Below, piece after piece: positions 8,052-17,345 of a stretch of DNA of 64,000 bases. A program made the translations under genes and the position numbers. The DNA is from Neorhizobium galegae bv. officinalis. GTDB lineage: Bacteria; Pseudomonadota; Alphaproteobacteria; Rhizobiales; Rhizobiaceae. A model generated the notes under the pieces. The model saw only the letters and a program-made list of their open reading frames with translations, made no database searches and was not told where the DNA came from. The DNA lies in the NCBI GenBank assembly GCA_000985875.1, contig CCRI01000001.1:558001-622000 (forward strand), given 5' to 3'. The number at the start of each line of letters is the position of its first letter. Within the stretch, counting starts at the first letter, position 1.

Positions 8052-8813
8052 TCAATAGGTCTTGAAGGAGGCGATCGAGCGCGTCAGCAGCCGATCGAGA
8101 TCCTTCGGATTGTCGTGTTCGAGGACGTAGTGTTTTGCCGACGTCTTCTTCAGCGCCGCCATCAGGTCCTTCCACGGAACGGTGCCGTGGCCGACATCCG
8201 CCCAGCCGTCCTCGTCCGCGTTTTCGCCGGCAGGCGCGATGTCCTTGACGTGAACGGCGGTGATCCGCTTGGCGTAGCTCTCGATCCAGGCGAACGGATC
8301 GGCGCCGCCGCGGATGACCCAGGCGATATCCGCCTCCCAGGCGAGATCGGGGCCGCCGGCAAGAATCTGCTCCTGTGGCGTCGAGCCGTCGGCCAGTGTC
8401 TTGAACTCGAAGTCGTGGTTATGCCAGCCGAATGTGTAGCCGGCATCCCAATAGCGTTTGCCGACGGTCTGCAGACGCTGGCCGAAGGCGAACCACCCGG
8501 CGGCATCGGTGGGGCGCTGGTCGGCGACGAGATGCGGGCAGTAGATCGCCTGGACACCGAGCGTCCTGGCGATCCGTAGCGCCTGTTCGGGCTCCTTTTC
8601 AAGAAGGTCGATGCCGAAATGGCCGGTCGGCATGGTCAGCCCGTTGGCGTCGAGATCATCTTTGAGCGCCTTCAGGCCCGCATCGTCGAGCGTCGCATAG
8701 ATGCCGCCATAACCTTCGACCTCCGTATAGCCTGCCTGCGCGACCTTCTTCAGGACGTCCGAGAGTGGCGGAAAATTGCGCGCGCAATAAAGCTGAAAAC
8801 CGAGTTTCGTCAT
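8052..8813 (-). CDS. Sugar phosphate isomerase/epimerase-like TIM-barrel protein
   Basis: 253-residue protein of the xylose-isomerase-like TIM barrel family (IolE/YcjR-type). The expected metal ligands are visible: Glu in TEVEGYGG, Asp/His in AWEADIAW, His in HVKDIAP and Glu in LEHDNPKD, together with the GWHNHDFEF strand. It probably isomerises or epimerises, or cleaves 3-keto intermediates of, the monosaccharides released by the two glycosidases. The ATG at 8813 follows GAGGAACACC, 23 bp past the beta-mannosidase stop, so it is in the same operon. Confidence 0.85.
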   Translation of the reverse strand: MTKLGFQLYCARNFPPLSDVLKKVAQAGYTEVEGYGGIYATLDDAGLKALKDDLDANGLTMPTGHFGIDLLEKEPEQALRIARTLGVQAIYCPHLVADQRPTDAAGWFAFGQRLQTVGKRYWDAGYTFGWHNHDFEFKTLADGSTPQEQILAGGPDLAWEADIAWVIRGGADPFAWIESYAKRITAVHVKDIAPAGENADEDGWADVGHGTVPWKDLMAALKKTSAKHYVLEHDNPKDLDRLLTRSIASFKTY

Positions 8814-8836
8814 GGTGTTCCTCCTTGATAAAGACC

Positions 8837-11266
8837 TCAGCCTGCCGCCTGGCAGGAATAGAGGTCGTAGATGCGGAATTGCGGGATCGCGTCTGTCGGC
8901 GCGGCGGGCGTGAAGCGGATGCTGCGGCTTTCGCCGCTGGCAAGATCGAAGGCGTTGTCGGAATAACGGCCGGGCGTGCCGCTTTCGATCAGCACGAAAA
9001 GGGCGAGCCCACGAGTCTTGACCAGGAGGTCGAAGGCGCCGTCACCGGACGGAGACACGGAAAACTCCAGCCCTGCCGGTTCGAGTTCCTGCGCCTTGTA
9101 GCTGCCCGGGACATGATGCCCCTCGCCGCCCATTCCGTTCGATGCCCTGAAGGTCCAGGCGAGGATCGTCCCATCCGGAACATCCACAGCCGGCAAGCTC
9201 AGTACGGTAACTGCGGCATCCGGCGTGCAGCGGGCTTCGACACTCCGAAGCCCACGGCGCTCACCCTTGAGTGTCAGGAGCGACAGGTTGAGCGTCGCCG
9301 TCACATCCTCGGCCGTATCGTTGACGAGCGAGAAGCGGATCTCGCTTCTGTCGTCGGACGGGATCGCCGCGATCACTACCGGCTGGAAGAAGCGCCGCGC
9401 CATGTAATGCAGCACTTTCCAGCTGCCGCCGTAATCGAGGCTGGACCAGGAGGCGACCGGCCAGGTGTCGTTGAGCTGCCAATAAAGCGTCCCCATGCAA
9501 TGTGGCTTCAGCGACCGCCAGAAATCGACGGCAGTCTTGATCGCCAATCCCTGTTGCACCTGGCTCAGATAGACGAAATTGGCGAAATCGGTCGGAAAGC
9601 GGAAATTGCGGAACATCGTGCCGGCAATGCGCTCGTTGCCGCCGGCATTCTTCTGGTGGTGCTCCATCACCGGAGAGGCGATGTTCATGTCCTTCGGTGA
9701 GGCATAGGTCTCGATGACCGGCAGCGACGTGTAGGACTGGAAGCCGAATTCCGAGCAGAAGCGCGGCCGCACCGAGCGGTAGCTGTCGAACGGCTTGTTC
9801 TCGTGCCAGACGGACCAATAGTGCATGTCGCCGGAACCGTCCGCATGCCAGGCATCGCCGTAGTCGAGATAGCCGGACGCGGGGCTGGACGGCCACCAGA
9901 TGGCGTCGGGCGCGGCCCTTTCGAGCGCCTGTTCGATGACGCGGTTCAACCGGTCGTAGGAGACGAGGTAGCGGTCGCGGTTCTCACGGGATTCCGGAAA
10001 CCAAGTCAGCGCGCCGACCAGTTCGTTGTCGCCGCACCAGAGCACGATGGAGGGATGCGAGATCAGCCTGCGGGCCTGGTATTCGACTTCCGCCGCGACG
10101 TTTTCGAGGAAATCCGAGGTCGAGGGATAGAGGTTGCAGGCGAACTGGAAGTCCTGCCAGATCATCAGGCCGAGCCGGTCGCAAAGATCGTAGAACCAGT
10201 CCGCCTCGTAGAAACCGCCGCCCCAGATGCGGATCATGTTCATATGGGCATCGACGGCGGAGCGCAGCAGGTCCTCGGTCTTTTCGGGACTGGACAGGGA
10301 AAACAGCGCGTCCGCCGGGATCCAGTTGGCGCCGCGGCAGAAGATTTCGCGGCCGTTGACGCGGAAGGCGAAACGACTGCCGGCTTCGTCCGGGTCGGTG
10401 AGCAGTTCGACGGTTCTGAGGCCGATCTGACGGGTGACGGCCTCGGTAGGTGTGCCAACGGTCAGCTCGTAAAGCGCCTGTTCGCCGCTCCCGGAGGGCC
10501 ACCAGAGTTTCGGGTCGTCGATATGGAAGAGATGGGTCACCGTCGTTTCGCCGGCGCGCACGCCGCAATCGAGCCGGACCCGTTCGCCGCCGAGCGAGAA
10601 GAACACCGGCAGCACGCCCTGCTCTTCGGCATAGAGCGTCACCGTGACGACGAGGTCCACTTCGCCTGCCTCATGTCTCTGGCTGGTGACGACGTGCTCG
10701 ATGCGGGCGGTTTCGAGCTTCTTCAGTGCGATTTCGCCATAGAGGCCGAGCGGTGCGAGCGCGATATTCCAGTCCCAGCCGAAATGGCATTGCGGCTTGC
10801 GCAGCATGTTGCCGTTCGGGATCGGCGAATTGTTCGTGGAATAGGGAATGTAGAACGGCTGCCGCCCCTGCCGCTCCGCCCCCTCGGCGATGCTGGAACG
10901 GAAGAGAACGCGGATCGTATTCTCGCCGGCCCTGAGCGCCTTCGACACGTCCGGGCGATAACGGCGAAAGCAGTTGTCCGCCTGAAGCGCCGGGATATCG
11001 TTGACGAAGACGGTCGCGACCGTATCCAGATAGGTGATGTCGAGATACCAGGAGCCTGCGGGATCATCGAGCGTGAAGCGTCGCTCGATCGTCCAGTCTG
11101 TGTTTGCGACCCATTGCACGTCGTTCTCGTTGCGCCCGAAATACGGGTCGGGGATGATGCCCGCCGTCTTCAGCGCAGTGTGGACGTCGCCGGGGATCGG
11201 CATCTCGGTGCGATGCGTTCCGTCGACAGACGCTAGCTGCCAGGGGCCGGAGAGGTTGATTTCCAC
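8837..11266 (-). CDS. Beta-mannosidase, glycoside hydrolase family 2
   Basis: Large cytosolic exo-glycosidase (809 residues from the GTG at 11266; in-frame GTG and TTG codons at 11278 and 11284 could add a few). The N-terminal jelly roll starts at INLSGPWQL, followed by an Ig-like domain and a TIM barrel. The acid/base Glu is in VLWCGDNELVG and the nucleophile Glu in RFCSEFGFQSY, both canonical for GH2 beta-mannosidases. It should release mannose from beta-mannosides brought in by the adjacent ABC transporter. A 44-bp-arm palindromic repeat separates it from the upstream ATPase gene but the direction is shared. Confidence 0.9.
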   Translation of the reverse strand: MEINLSGPWQLASVDGTHRTEMPIPGDVHTALKTAGIIPDPYFGRNENDVQWVANTDWTIERRFTLDDPAGSWYLDITYLDTVATVFVNDIPALQADNCFRRYRPDVSKALRAGENTIRVLFRSSIAEGAERQGRQPFYIPYSTNNSPIPNGNMLRKPQCHFGWDWNIALAPLGLYGEIALKKLETARIEHVVTSQRHEAGEVDLVVTVTLYAEEQGVLPVFFSLGGERVRLDCGVRAGETTVTHLFHIDDPKLWWPSGSGEQALYELTVGTPTEAVTRQIGLRTVELLTDPDEAGSRFAFRVNGREIFCRGANWIPADALFSLSSPEKTEDLLRSAVDAHMNMIRIWGGGFYEADWFYDLCDRLGLMIWQDFQFACNLYPSTSDFLENVAAEVEYQARRLISHPSIVLWCGDNELVGALTWFPESRENRDRYLVSYDRLNRVIEQALERAAPDAIWWPSSPASGYLDYGDAWHADGSGDMHYWSVWHENKPFDSYRSVRPRFCSEFGFQSYTSLPVIETYASPKDMNIASPVMEHHQKNAGGNERIAGTMFRNFRFPTDFANFVYLSQVQQGLAIKTAVDFWRSLKPHCMGTLYWQLNDTWPVASWSSLDYGGSWKVLHYMARRFFQPVVIAAIPSDDRSEIRFSLVNDTAEDVTATLNLSLLTLKGERRGLRSVEARCTPDAAVTVLSLPAVDVPDGTILAWTFRASNGMGGEGHHVPGSYKAQELEPAGLEFSVSPSGDGAFDLLVKTRGLALFVLIESGTPGRYSDNAFDLASGESRSIRFTPAAPTDAIPQFRIYDLYSCQAAG

Positions 11267-11306
11267 TACGATGCCCACCCGCAAAATTCAGGGTGTACCG
11301 TGCCAG

Positions 11307-11460
11307 CCCCCCTCTGTCCCGCCGGACATCTCCCCCTCAAGGGGGGAGATTGGCTGGGCGCCCCCAGGTCACGTCGACCATGAGCGTCGAAGATGGCGAG
11401 ACGTTGCCACGAGTCGATCTCCCCCCTTGAGGGGGAGATGTCCGGCAGGACAGAGGGGGG
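11307..11460. repeat. Large palindromic intergenic element
   Basis: Arms at 11307-11350 and 11417-11460 are inverted copies with a single mismatch over 44 bases, around a 66-base centre. Each arm contains its own smaller palindrome (ATCTCCCCCTCAAGGGGGGAGAT). The outer ends are CCCCCCTCTGTCC and its complement. The architecture fits a rhizobial RIME/MITE-like element; its sequence differs from the one at 5631-5759. It sits inside the operon between the transport ATPase and the beta-mannosidase. Confidence 0.85.
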
Positions 11461-11528
11461 TATTACTTGCTGTGACAGCAATTGCCGCAAACGTAGCCGG
11501 CCCCCGCGAAACTGGCTGCACGAAAACA

Positions 11529-12641
11529 TCAGATCCGCTCTTCCGTCTCGGCGTCGAACAGCGAGGCCATGGTCATGTCGAAGGCAAGGCGCACCTTGGC
11601 GCCGACGGCGTAACGCCTTGCGCCGCCGATGCGAACCGACATCACGTGGCCGGCATGTTTCAGCCAGAGCAGGTTGTCGGCGCCCATGGGCTCCTCGATA
11701 TCGACGATCGCCTCATGCACTTCGCCGCCGGTTATGTCGCCGTCCACCTTGATATGTTCCGGGCGGACGCCGAGGGTGACCTTGCGTCCGGGCTTCAACG
11801 GCTCGGAAGCGTCATAACCGTCGAGAGAGAAGCTGACCCCATTGGTCCTGAAGACGGCGCGGCCGCCCTCCTCCGCAAGTTCGCCGGTGAGGAAATTCAT
11901 CGCCGGTGAACCGATGAAGGCTGCGACGAAACGGTTCTTCGGCTTGTTGTAGATCGTCACCGGATCGTCGAGCTGCTGGATGACGCCGCTCTTCATGATG
12001 GCGATGCGGTCGGCGAGCGTCAGGGCCTCGATCTGGTCGTGGGTTACGTAGATCATCGTGTTCTTGAGCGCCTGGTGCAGCCGCTTGATTTCGACGCGCA
12101 GTTCGGAGCGCAGTTTCGCGTCGAGGTTCGACAGCGGCTCGTCGAACAGGAAAACATCCACGTCGCGCACCAAGGCGCGGCCGATCGCGACGCGCTGGCG
12201 CTGGCCGCCGGAGAGCTCCGATGGCTTGCGCTTGAGAAGCGGCTCGATCTGCAGGATGCCGGAGGCGCGCGCCACGCGGCGGTCGATCTCGGCCTTCGGA
12301 ATCTTGGCGACGCGCAGGCCGAAGGAGAGGTTCTTCTCGACCGTCATCTGCGGATAGAGCGCGTAGGACTGGAACACCATGCCGATGCCGCGGTCCTTGG
12401 GCTCTTCCCAGGTGACGTTCTTGTCCTTGATGAAGATCTGGCCTTCGGTCGGCTCGAGAAGTCCGGCAATGCAGTTCAGCAACGTGGACTTGCCGCAGCC
12501 GGACGAGCCGAGCAGGACCAGGAATTCGCCGTCATGGATGTCGAGGTTGAGGTTTTCCAGGACCTTGACCGAACCGAAGGATAGCGACAGGTCGCGGATG
12601 GAAACGCTGCTCTGAGTGCGCGCGGAAACATTGTTGAGCAT
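11529..12641 (-). CDS. Sugar ABC transporter ATP-binding protein (UgpC/MsmK type)
   Basis: 370-residue ATPase of a carbohydrate importer (CUT1). Walker A LLGSSGCGKST, signature LSGGQRQRVAIGRALVRD and Walker B VFLFDEPLSNLDAKLR are intact, followed by the H-loop in YVTHDQIEA. The C-terminal ~130 residues form the MalK-type regulatory OB/TOBE domain (LGVRPEHI). It starts 5 bp past the upstream permease stop and belongs to the binding protein-permease-permease-ATPase operon. Confidence 0.93.
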   Translation of the reverse strand: MLNNVSARTQSSVSIRDLSLSFGSVKVLENLNLDIHDGEFLVLLGSSGCGKSTLLNCIAGLLEPTEGQIFIKDKNVTWEEPKDRGIGMVFQSYALYPQMTVEKNLSFGLRVAKIPKAEIDRRVARASGILQIEPLLKRKPSELSGGQRQRVAIGRALVRDVDVFLFDEPLSNLDAKLRSELRVEIKRLHQALKNTMIYVTHDQIEALTLADRIAIMKSGVIQQLDDPVTIYNKPKNRFVAAFIGSPAMNFLTGELAEEGGRAVFRTNGVSFSLDGYDASEPLKPGRKVTLGVRPEHIKVDGDITGGEVHEAIVDIEEPMGADNLLWLKHAGHVMSVRIGGARRYAVGAKVRLAFDMTMASLFDAETEERI

Positions 12642-12646
12642 CAGGC

Positions 12647-13594
12647 TTACCCTTTGACTGCGCCGGCCGCGATGCCGCGGACGAAAAGCCGGCCGGAAAC
12701 AAAATAGACGATCAGCGGAACCGCACCCGTCAACAGCGTCGCCGCCATGTTGACGTTGTATTCCTTCACGCCCTGGACGGAATTGACGATGTTGTTGAGC
12801 TGAACGGTCATCGGATAGGTATCCGGCCGGGTGAAGACCACGCCGAACAGGAAGTCGTTCCAGATACCGGTGGTCTGCAGGATCATCGAGACGACGAATA
12901 TCGGCAGCGACATGGGCAGCATGATCCGGAAATAGATCTGCCAGAACCCCGCCCCGTCGATGCGGGCCGCCTTGAACAGTTCCTCCGGCAGCGAGACGAA
13001 ATAGTTGCGGAACAGCAGCGTCTGGATCGGCATGCCGAAGATCGAATGCACCAGGATGAGGCCGTAGAGCGAGCCGTAGAGGCCCAGTTCGCGCAGCACG
13101 ATGACGATCGGATAGATCATCACCTGATAGGGGATGAAGGCGCCGACAATCAGGATCGTGAAGAAGATCTCCGAGCCCTTGAACCGCCAGTTGGCGAGCG
13201 CATAACCGTTCACCGAAGCGATCGCGATCGACACGATCACCGACGGCACGGTGATCCGAACCGAATTCCAGAAGCCGCGCGAAAGGCCGTCGCAGTTCAA
13301 GCCCGTGCAGGCCTCCGCCCAGGCCTTCACCCAGGGCTCGAAGGTGATCTCCATCGGCGGCGAAAAGATGTTGCCGAGACGGATTTCCGGCATGCCCTTT
13401 AGCGAGGTGACGACCATCACATAGAGAGGAATAAGGTAATAAATTGCCGCAAGGCCGAGCGCGCCGTAGACGATGATATTGCGCGACGAAAGCACCTTGC
13501 GAGGGCGTTTTCCCTGCGGCCCGGTTTGCAGCCGGGAACCGGCCGGACCGGAAATGGCGGGCCCAGAGACGGGCGTCGTGAGCGATTTATCCAC
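12647..13594 (-). CDS. Sugar ABC transporter permease (MalG type)
   Basis: Inner-membrane subunit of the CUT1 importer, about 315 residues with six predicted membrane segments and the ATPase-coupling EAA-like loop (FKAARIDGAGFWQIYFRIMLP). The GTG at 13594 is preferred over the TTG at 13615 because GGAGG lies 8 bases upstream of it; it overlaps the stop of the preceding permease by 8 bp, implying translational coupling. It pairs with the MalF-type subunit encoded immediately upstream. Confidence 0.92.
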   Translation of the reverse strand: MDKSLTTPVSGPAISGPAGSRLQTGPQGKRPRKVLSSRNIIVYGALGLAAIYYLIPLYVMVVTSLKGMPEIRLGNIFSPPMEITFEPWVKAWAEACTGLNCDGLSRGFWNSVRITVPSVIVSIAIASVNGYALANWRFKGSEIFFTILIVGAFIPYQVMIYPIVIVLRELGLYGSLYGLILVHSIFGMPIQTLLFRNYFVSLPEELFKAARIDGAGFWQIYFRIMLPMSLPIFVVSMILQTTGIWNDFLFGVVFTRPDTYPMTVQLNNIVNSVQGVKEYNVNMAATLLTGAVPLIVYFVSGRLFVRGIAAGAVKG

Positions 13595-14489
13595 GCTTGC
13601 GTCCTCCGAATTCAAGATAGGCCCAGGGAACGATGATGATGGCGACGGCGAGCAGCATCATGGTGGATGCCGCAAAGCCCTGGCCGAGGTTCTGGGCGAA
13701 GAACATGTAGTCGTAGACGTATTTGGCGGGCACGTCGGAGGCGATGCCGGGGCCGCCGCTCGTCTGCGCCACGACAAGGTCGTAGATCCTGACGATGCCG
13801 CTGGCGATGATGACGAGCGTGGTGACGAAGACCGGCCGCATCATCGGGATGATGATGAAGAGATAGGTCTTCCACATCGGGATGCCATCGACGCGCGCGG
13901 CCTTCCAGATGTCCTCGTCGATGCCGCGAAGCCCGGCGAGCATCAGGCACATGACGAGCCCCGTCCCCTGCCACAGCGCGGCGATCAGGATGCCGTAGAT
14001 GACGATGTCGGAGTTGTAGAGCGGATCGAAGGTGAAGCTCGTCCAGCCGAGCGAACGGACGACCGACTGCACGCCGAATTCGGGGTTCAGTATCCATTGC
14101 CAGACAAGGCCGGTGACGATGAAGGACAGTGCGAACGGATAGAGGAAGATCGTCCGGAACGTGTTTTCGAACCGGATCTTCTGGTCCATCAGCGCCGCCA
14201 GCAGGAAACCGATCGTCAGGCTGAAGATCAGCGACAGGCATCCGTAGGTCGCCAGGTTCTGGATCGAGACGATCCAGCGCGGCGTATCCCAGAGCCGCTC
14301 ATACTGTTCCAGGCCGACGAAGGACAGGCGCGGCAGGAGCTTGGAATTGGTGAAGGAATAAACGACGGTCCAGATCGTGCCGCCGAGGAAGATCACCACG
14401 GCTGTCAGCATCATCGGGATCGAGGCAATCTTCGAATTGAGATTGCGGAATAACTGGTTGGGTCGGCCGGGCTGAGTGTGCGCCGCCAT
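13587..14489 (-). CDS. Sugar ABC transporter permease (MalF type)
   Basis: Inner-membrane permease of 300 residues with six predicted helices and the coupling loop WKAARVDGIPMWKTYLFIIIP. The ATG at 14489 follows AGAGGAG with 6-7 bases spacing; the TTG two codons upstream is in the leader. It lies about 100 bp downstream of the binding-protein stop, with a stem-loop in the gap. Confidence 0.92.
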   Translation of the reverse strand: MAAHTQPGRPNQLFRNLNSKIASIPMMLTAVVIFLGGTIWTVVYSFTNSKLLPRLSFVGLEQYERLWDTPRWIVSIQNLATYGCLSLIFSLTIGFLLAALMDQKIRFENTFRTIFLYPFALSFIVTGLVWQWILNPEFGVQSVVRSLGWTSFTFDPLYNSDIVIYGILIAALWQGTGLVMCLMLAGLRGIDEDIWKAARVDGIPMWKTYLFIIIPMMRPVFVTTLVIIASGIVRIYDLVVAQTSGGPGIASDVPAKYVYDYMFFAQNLGQGFAASTMMLLAVAIIIVPWAYLEFGGRKRG

Positions 14490-14534
14490 GGTCAACTCCT
14501 CTGGATAGCAAAGGCTGCAGGAAGCAAGCCACCA

Positions 14535-14565
14535 CCGGCCCCGCCCCTTTCGGACGCGGAGCCGG
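14535..14565 (-). promoter_or_regulatory. Intercistronic stem-loop after the binding-protein gene
   Basis: CCGGCCCCGC (14535-14544) and GCGGAGCCGG (14556-14565) pair over 10 positions with one mismatch. Stem-loops here commonly protect the binding-protein mRNA and damp expression of the permease genes. No T-run follows. Confidence 0.5.
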
Positions 14566-14588
14566 CTGTTGGATTGCCGTCTGTCGGA

Positions 14589-15824
14589 TCAACCGGCCTT
14601 GGAGAAAATAGCGACGAAGCGCTTCTGGGCTTCCTCGGCAGTGATCGACGTATTGGCGAAGAACTGCGACATCAGGTCTTCCAGCTGCTTCTGCGTATCC
14701 TGCGTGATCAGCTGGTCGGTGCTGGTGACGACATTGCCCTTGGCGAGGATTTCGAGACCCTTCTTCATGCAGTCGTTGGCGGCCGCAAGATCGACGTCGC
14801 CACGCACCGGCAGCGAGCCCTTCTTGAGGTTGAAGGCAACCTGCGTCTTGGCGTCGAGAAGCGCCGAGGCGAGTGCTTCCTGCGCCTTCGTCTTCGCCGC
14901 ATCCTTGAGGACCGGGAAGTAGAAGGCGTCGCCGGCCGTCGAGATGACCTCGTTTACACCGAGGCCGGGCAGGCAGGTATAGTCGACACCGGCCTTCTTG
15001 CCGGCCAGCTGGAATTCGCCCTGCGCCCAGTCACCCATGATCTGGCCGCCGGCCTTGCCGGTGATCACCATGTTGGTGGCCTGGTTCCAGTCCTGGACAT
15101 TGGTGCCCTTCGCCATCTTGCGGGCATCGTCGGCCGCCTTGAAGACCTTGGCCATTTCCGGACCTGCCGCGACCTTTGCATCCTTGTCGCCGTAGACCTT
15201 CTGGTAGATGTCCTTGCCGCCGATCGCGACAGTCAGCACGGCGAACAGACCGGTCGACTGCCAGGCCTGGCCGCCGACCGCGAGCGGCACGATACCGGCC
15301 TTTTCCAGCGCCGGAGCCGCTGCGACATACTCGTCCCAGTTCTTCGGAACCGCAACGCCCGCCTTCTTGAAGGCGTCGTTCGAGAGCCACAGCCATTGCC
15401 AGGAATGGATGTTGAGCGGCACGCAATAGATCTTGCCCTCGAAAGTGCAGGATTTCAGCAGGCCCACGGGGCGGACGATCTTGTCCCAGCCTTCTTTCTT
15501 GGCGAGATCGGTGAAATCGCGCATCAGGCCTGCCTGGACCAGCTCCTCGGCCTGGCGGCCATGGTTGAACTGGGTGGCCGCCATCGGATCACCGCCGGTG
15601 ATGCGGCTGATCATGATCGGACGGGCGGTGCCGCCGGAACCTGCAATCGCGCCGTCAACCCACTTGTTGCCGGTTGCGTTGAAAGCCTTGGCGAGCTCCG
15701 CGACTGCGGCGGCCTCGCCTCCGGATGTCCACCAATGGGTGACTTCGAGATCTGTGGCGTGAGCCGCGCCTAACGGCAGCATCACGGTTGCGGCAAGAAC
15801 AGCCGCCATAGAACGAATATTCAT
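14589..15824 (-). CDS. Sugar ABC transporter periplasmic binding protein
   Basis: Extracellular solute-binding protein family 1, 411 residues. The signal peptide runs MNIRSMAAVLAATVMLPLGA with cleavage near AHA|TDLEV. The mature protein starts with the typical VTHWWTSGGEAAAVAELAKAF stretch, and the hinge region contains MGDWAQGEFQ. First gene of the operon, with a strong GGGAGGAG ribosome site. Given the beta-mannosidase and GH43 enzymes downstream, the ligand is probably a short plant-cell-wall oligosaccharide such as a manno- or xylo-oligosaccharide; sequence alone does not fix it. Confidence 0.92.
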   Translation of the reverse strand: MNIRSMAAVLAATVMLPLGAAHATDLEVTHWWTSGGEAAAVAELAKAFNATGNKWVDGAIAGSGGTARPIMISRITGGDPMAATQFNHGRQAEELVQAGLMRDFTDLAKKEGWDKIVRPVGLLKSCTFEGKIYCVPLNIHSWQWLWLSNDAFKKAGVAVPKNWDEYVAAAPALEKAGIVPLAVGGQAWQSTGLFAVLTVAIGGKDIYQKVYGDKDAKVAAGPEMAKVFKAADDARKMAKGTNVQDWNQATNMVITGKAGGQIMGDWAQGEFQLAGKKAGVDYTCLPGLGVNEVISTAGDAFYFPVLKDAAKTKAQEALASALLDAKTQVAFNLKKGSLPVRGDVDLAAANDCMKKGLEILAKGNVVTSTDQLITQDTQKQLEDLMSQFFANTSITAEEAQKRFVAIFSKAG

Positions 15825-16240
15825 GAGTCTCCTCCCTCACTGAAACGTTGCCGTAAAAACGTAAGGCAATCGCCGATATGACGCAACCGGTTTTGTCCGA
15901 AAAAATTCGGCCGCTGAGAAAATACAACCATGAGAGGATTTCGTGAAAAAACGTCGGCTCACTCGCTCACCGCAATATGCAGTTCATCCGCCATGTTTCC
16001 GGCCACTATCGCCCAATATCAGGAAGTCTGGCTTTCGCAGTCGCAAAAATCATTTCGCATCTGCGTTGTGCAACTCAGGGGAACAGGAATTTTCCACTCG
16101 ACAAAATTCCTCTCGACATTTTACCTGTATCGTTTCAGTTATTGATTTCGTATCGGAGGACAGGGAGGTGTCGCGACGTTTCCGGGCAAGCTTCGGCCCT
16201 TTATAGTGGCCACCTGACTCGGGGGCAGCGACGGCTAATC
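15825..16240. promoter_or_regulatory. Divergent control region of the sugar operon with LacI-type half-operators
   Basis: This 416-bp gap lies between the binding-protein gene and its LacI-type regulator. Just upstream of the binding-protein ATG is TGAAACGTTGCC (15841-15852), which matches the LacI/GalR family consensus TGAAACGTTTCA at 10 of 12 positions. AACCGGTT at 15885-15892 is a second 8-bp palindrome of the same class. The rest (15900-16240) is AT-richer, with no convincing gene; short open frames here lack codon bias. Confidence 0.5.
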
Positions 16241-17293
16241 ATGGATGACAGCGGGAAACAGCGGACGGGCGGAACGCAGACAGCGGTCCGCGAACGCCCT
16301 ACCTTGAAAACGATCGCCTATATGACGGGCCTCGGCATCACCACCGTCTCGCGGGCGCTGAAGGATGCGCCGGATATCGGGGCAGACACCAAGGAGCGCG
16401 TCCGCCTCGTCGCCAACCAGCTCGGCTACCAGCCGAACCGCGCCGGCGTGCGCCTCAGAACCGGCAAGACCAATGTCATCGCCCTGGTGCTGAGCATCGA
16501 CGAAGAGCTGATGGGCTTCACCAGCCAGATGGTGCACGGCATTTCGGAAGTGCTGGGTGGTACGCAATATCACCTCGTGGTGACGCCGCATTCCTTCCAG
16601 AAGGACCCGATGGTGCCGGTGCGCTATATCCTCGACACCGGCTCGGCGGACGGGGTGATCATCTCGCGCATAGAGCCGGATGACGCGCGGGTACGGCTGA
16701 TGACGGAGCGGAACCTGCCCTTCGTCACCCATGGCCGCAGCGACATGGGGATCGTCCATCCCTATCACGACTACGACAACGAGGCCTATGCCTACCAGGC
16801 CGTTCAGAAGCTGGTAGAAAAAGGCCGCCGGAGGATCGCGTTTCTCTCGCCGGGAAGCCGCTTCTCGTTCTACGTCCACAGCCGCGTGGGTTTCGAACGC
16901 GGGCTTGCCGATTTCGGTGCAACCGAAGTGCCTATGGGTCGCGTGACCAGCGAAACGCCGCTCGACGAGATCCGCGCCTATGCCGAACGGATGATGCGCG
17001 TCGCCGAGCCACCTGATGGCATCGTCTCGATCAGCGGTTCGGCGACGATCGCGCTGGTGGCCGGCGTCGAGGCGGCGGGCAAGAAACTCGGGCACGACAT
17101 CGACGTGGTCTCGAAACAGTCGGCCGATTTCCTCAACTGGATCCGCCCGGAGATCTACACGGTCAGCGAGGACATCCGCCAAGCTGGGCGTGAGCTCGCC
17201 AAGGCCCTGATGGCGCGCATCGATGGCGTTGGCCCGGAACTGCTGCAGAGCGTCGCAAAGCCCGTTTGGTCGAAGATGGCGCCGAAGGACTGA
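16241..17293 (+). CDS. LacI-family transcriptional regulator of the sugar operon
   Basis: 350-residue repressor. The helix-turn-helix is at about residues 22-45 ([20 protein letters not shown]) followed by the hinge helix region ([15 protein letters not shown]), then a periplasmic-binding-protein-like effector domain. The ATG at 16241 is chosen because it places the HTH near the N-terminus; the longer frame upstream has poor codon usage. It diverges from the transport/catabolic operon with LacI-like palindromes between, so it most likely represses that operon in the absence of the sugar. Confidence 0.9.
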   Translation: MDDSGKQRTGGTQTAVRERPTLKTIAYMTGLGITTVSRALKDAPDIGADTKERVRLVANQLGYQPNRAGVRLRTGKTNVIALVLSIDEELMGFTSQMVHGISEVLGGTQYHLVVTPHSFQKDPMVPVRYILDTGSADGVIISRIEPDDARVRLMTERNLPFVTHGRSDMGIVHPYHDYDNEAYAYQAVQKLVEKGRRRIAFLSPGSRFSFYVHSRVGFERGLADFGATEVPMGRVTSETPLDEIRAYAERMMRVAEPPDGIVSISGSATIALVAGVEAAGKKLGHDIDVVSKQSADFLNWIRPEIYTVSEDIRQAGRELAKALMARIDGVGPELLQSVAKPVWSKMAPKD

Positions 17294-17298
17294 AACAA

Positions 17299-17325
17299 GA
17301 ACGCCCGCCGGATCGGCGGGCGTTC
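17299..17325. terminator. Bidirectional Rho-independent terminator
   Basis: GAACGCCCGCC (17299-17309) and GGCGGGCGTTC (17315-17325) form a perfect 11-bp stem with a 5-base loop followed by TTTGT on the plus strand. It lies between the convergent lacI-type and gnd genes. Confidence 0.85.
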
Positions 17326-17345
17326 TTTGTCGTCTGGATCAAGGA

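Noticed and set aside
8765-9700. 311-codon plus-strand frame across the beta-mannosidase 3' end
   Set aside because: Antisense to two genes with intact catalytic motifs and without a family match.
15977-16240. N-terminal extension of the LacI-type regulator
   Set aside because: The 88 extra codons have AT-rich, non-biased usage and would place the helix-turn-helix far from the N-terminus.
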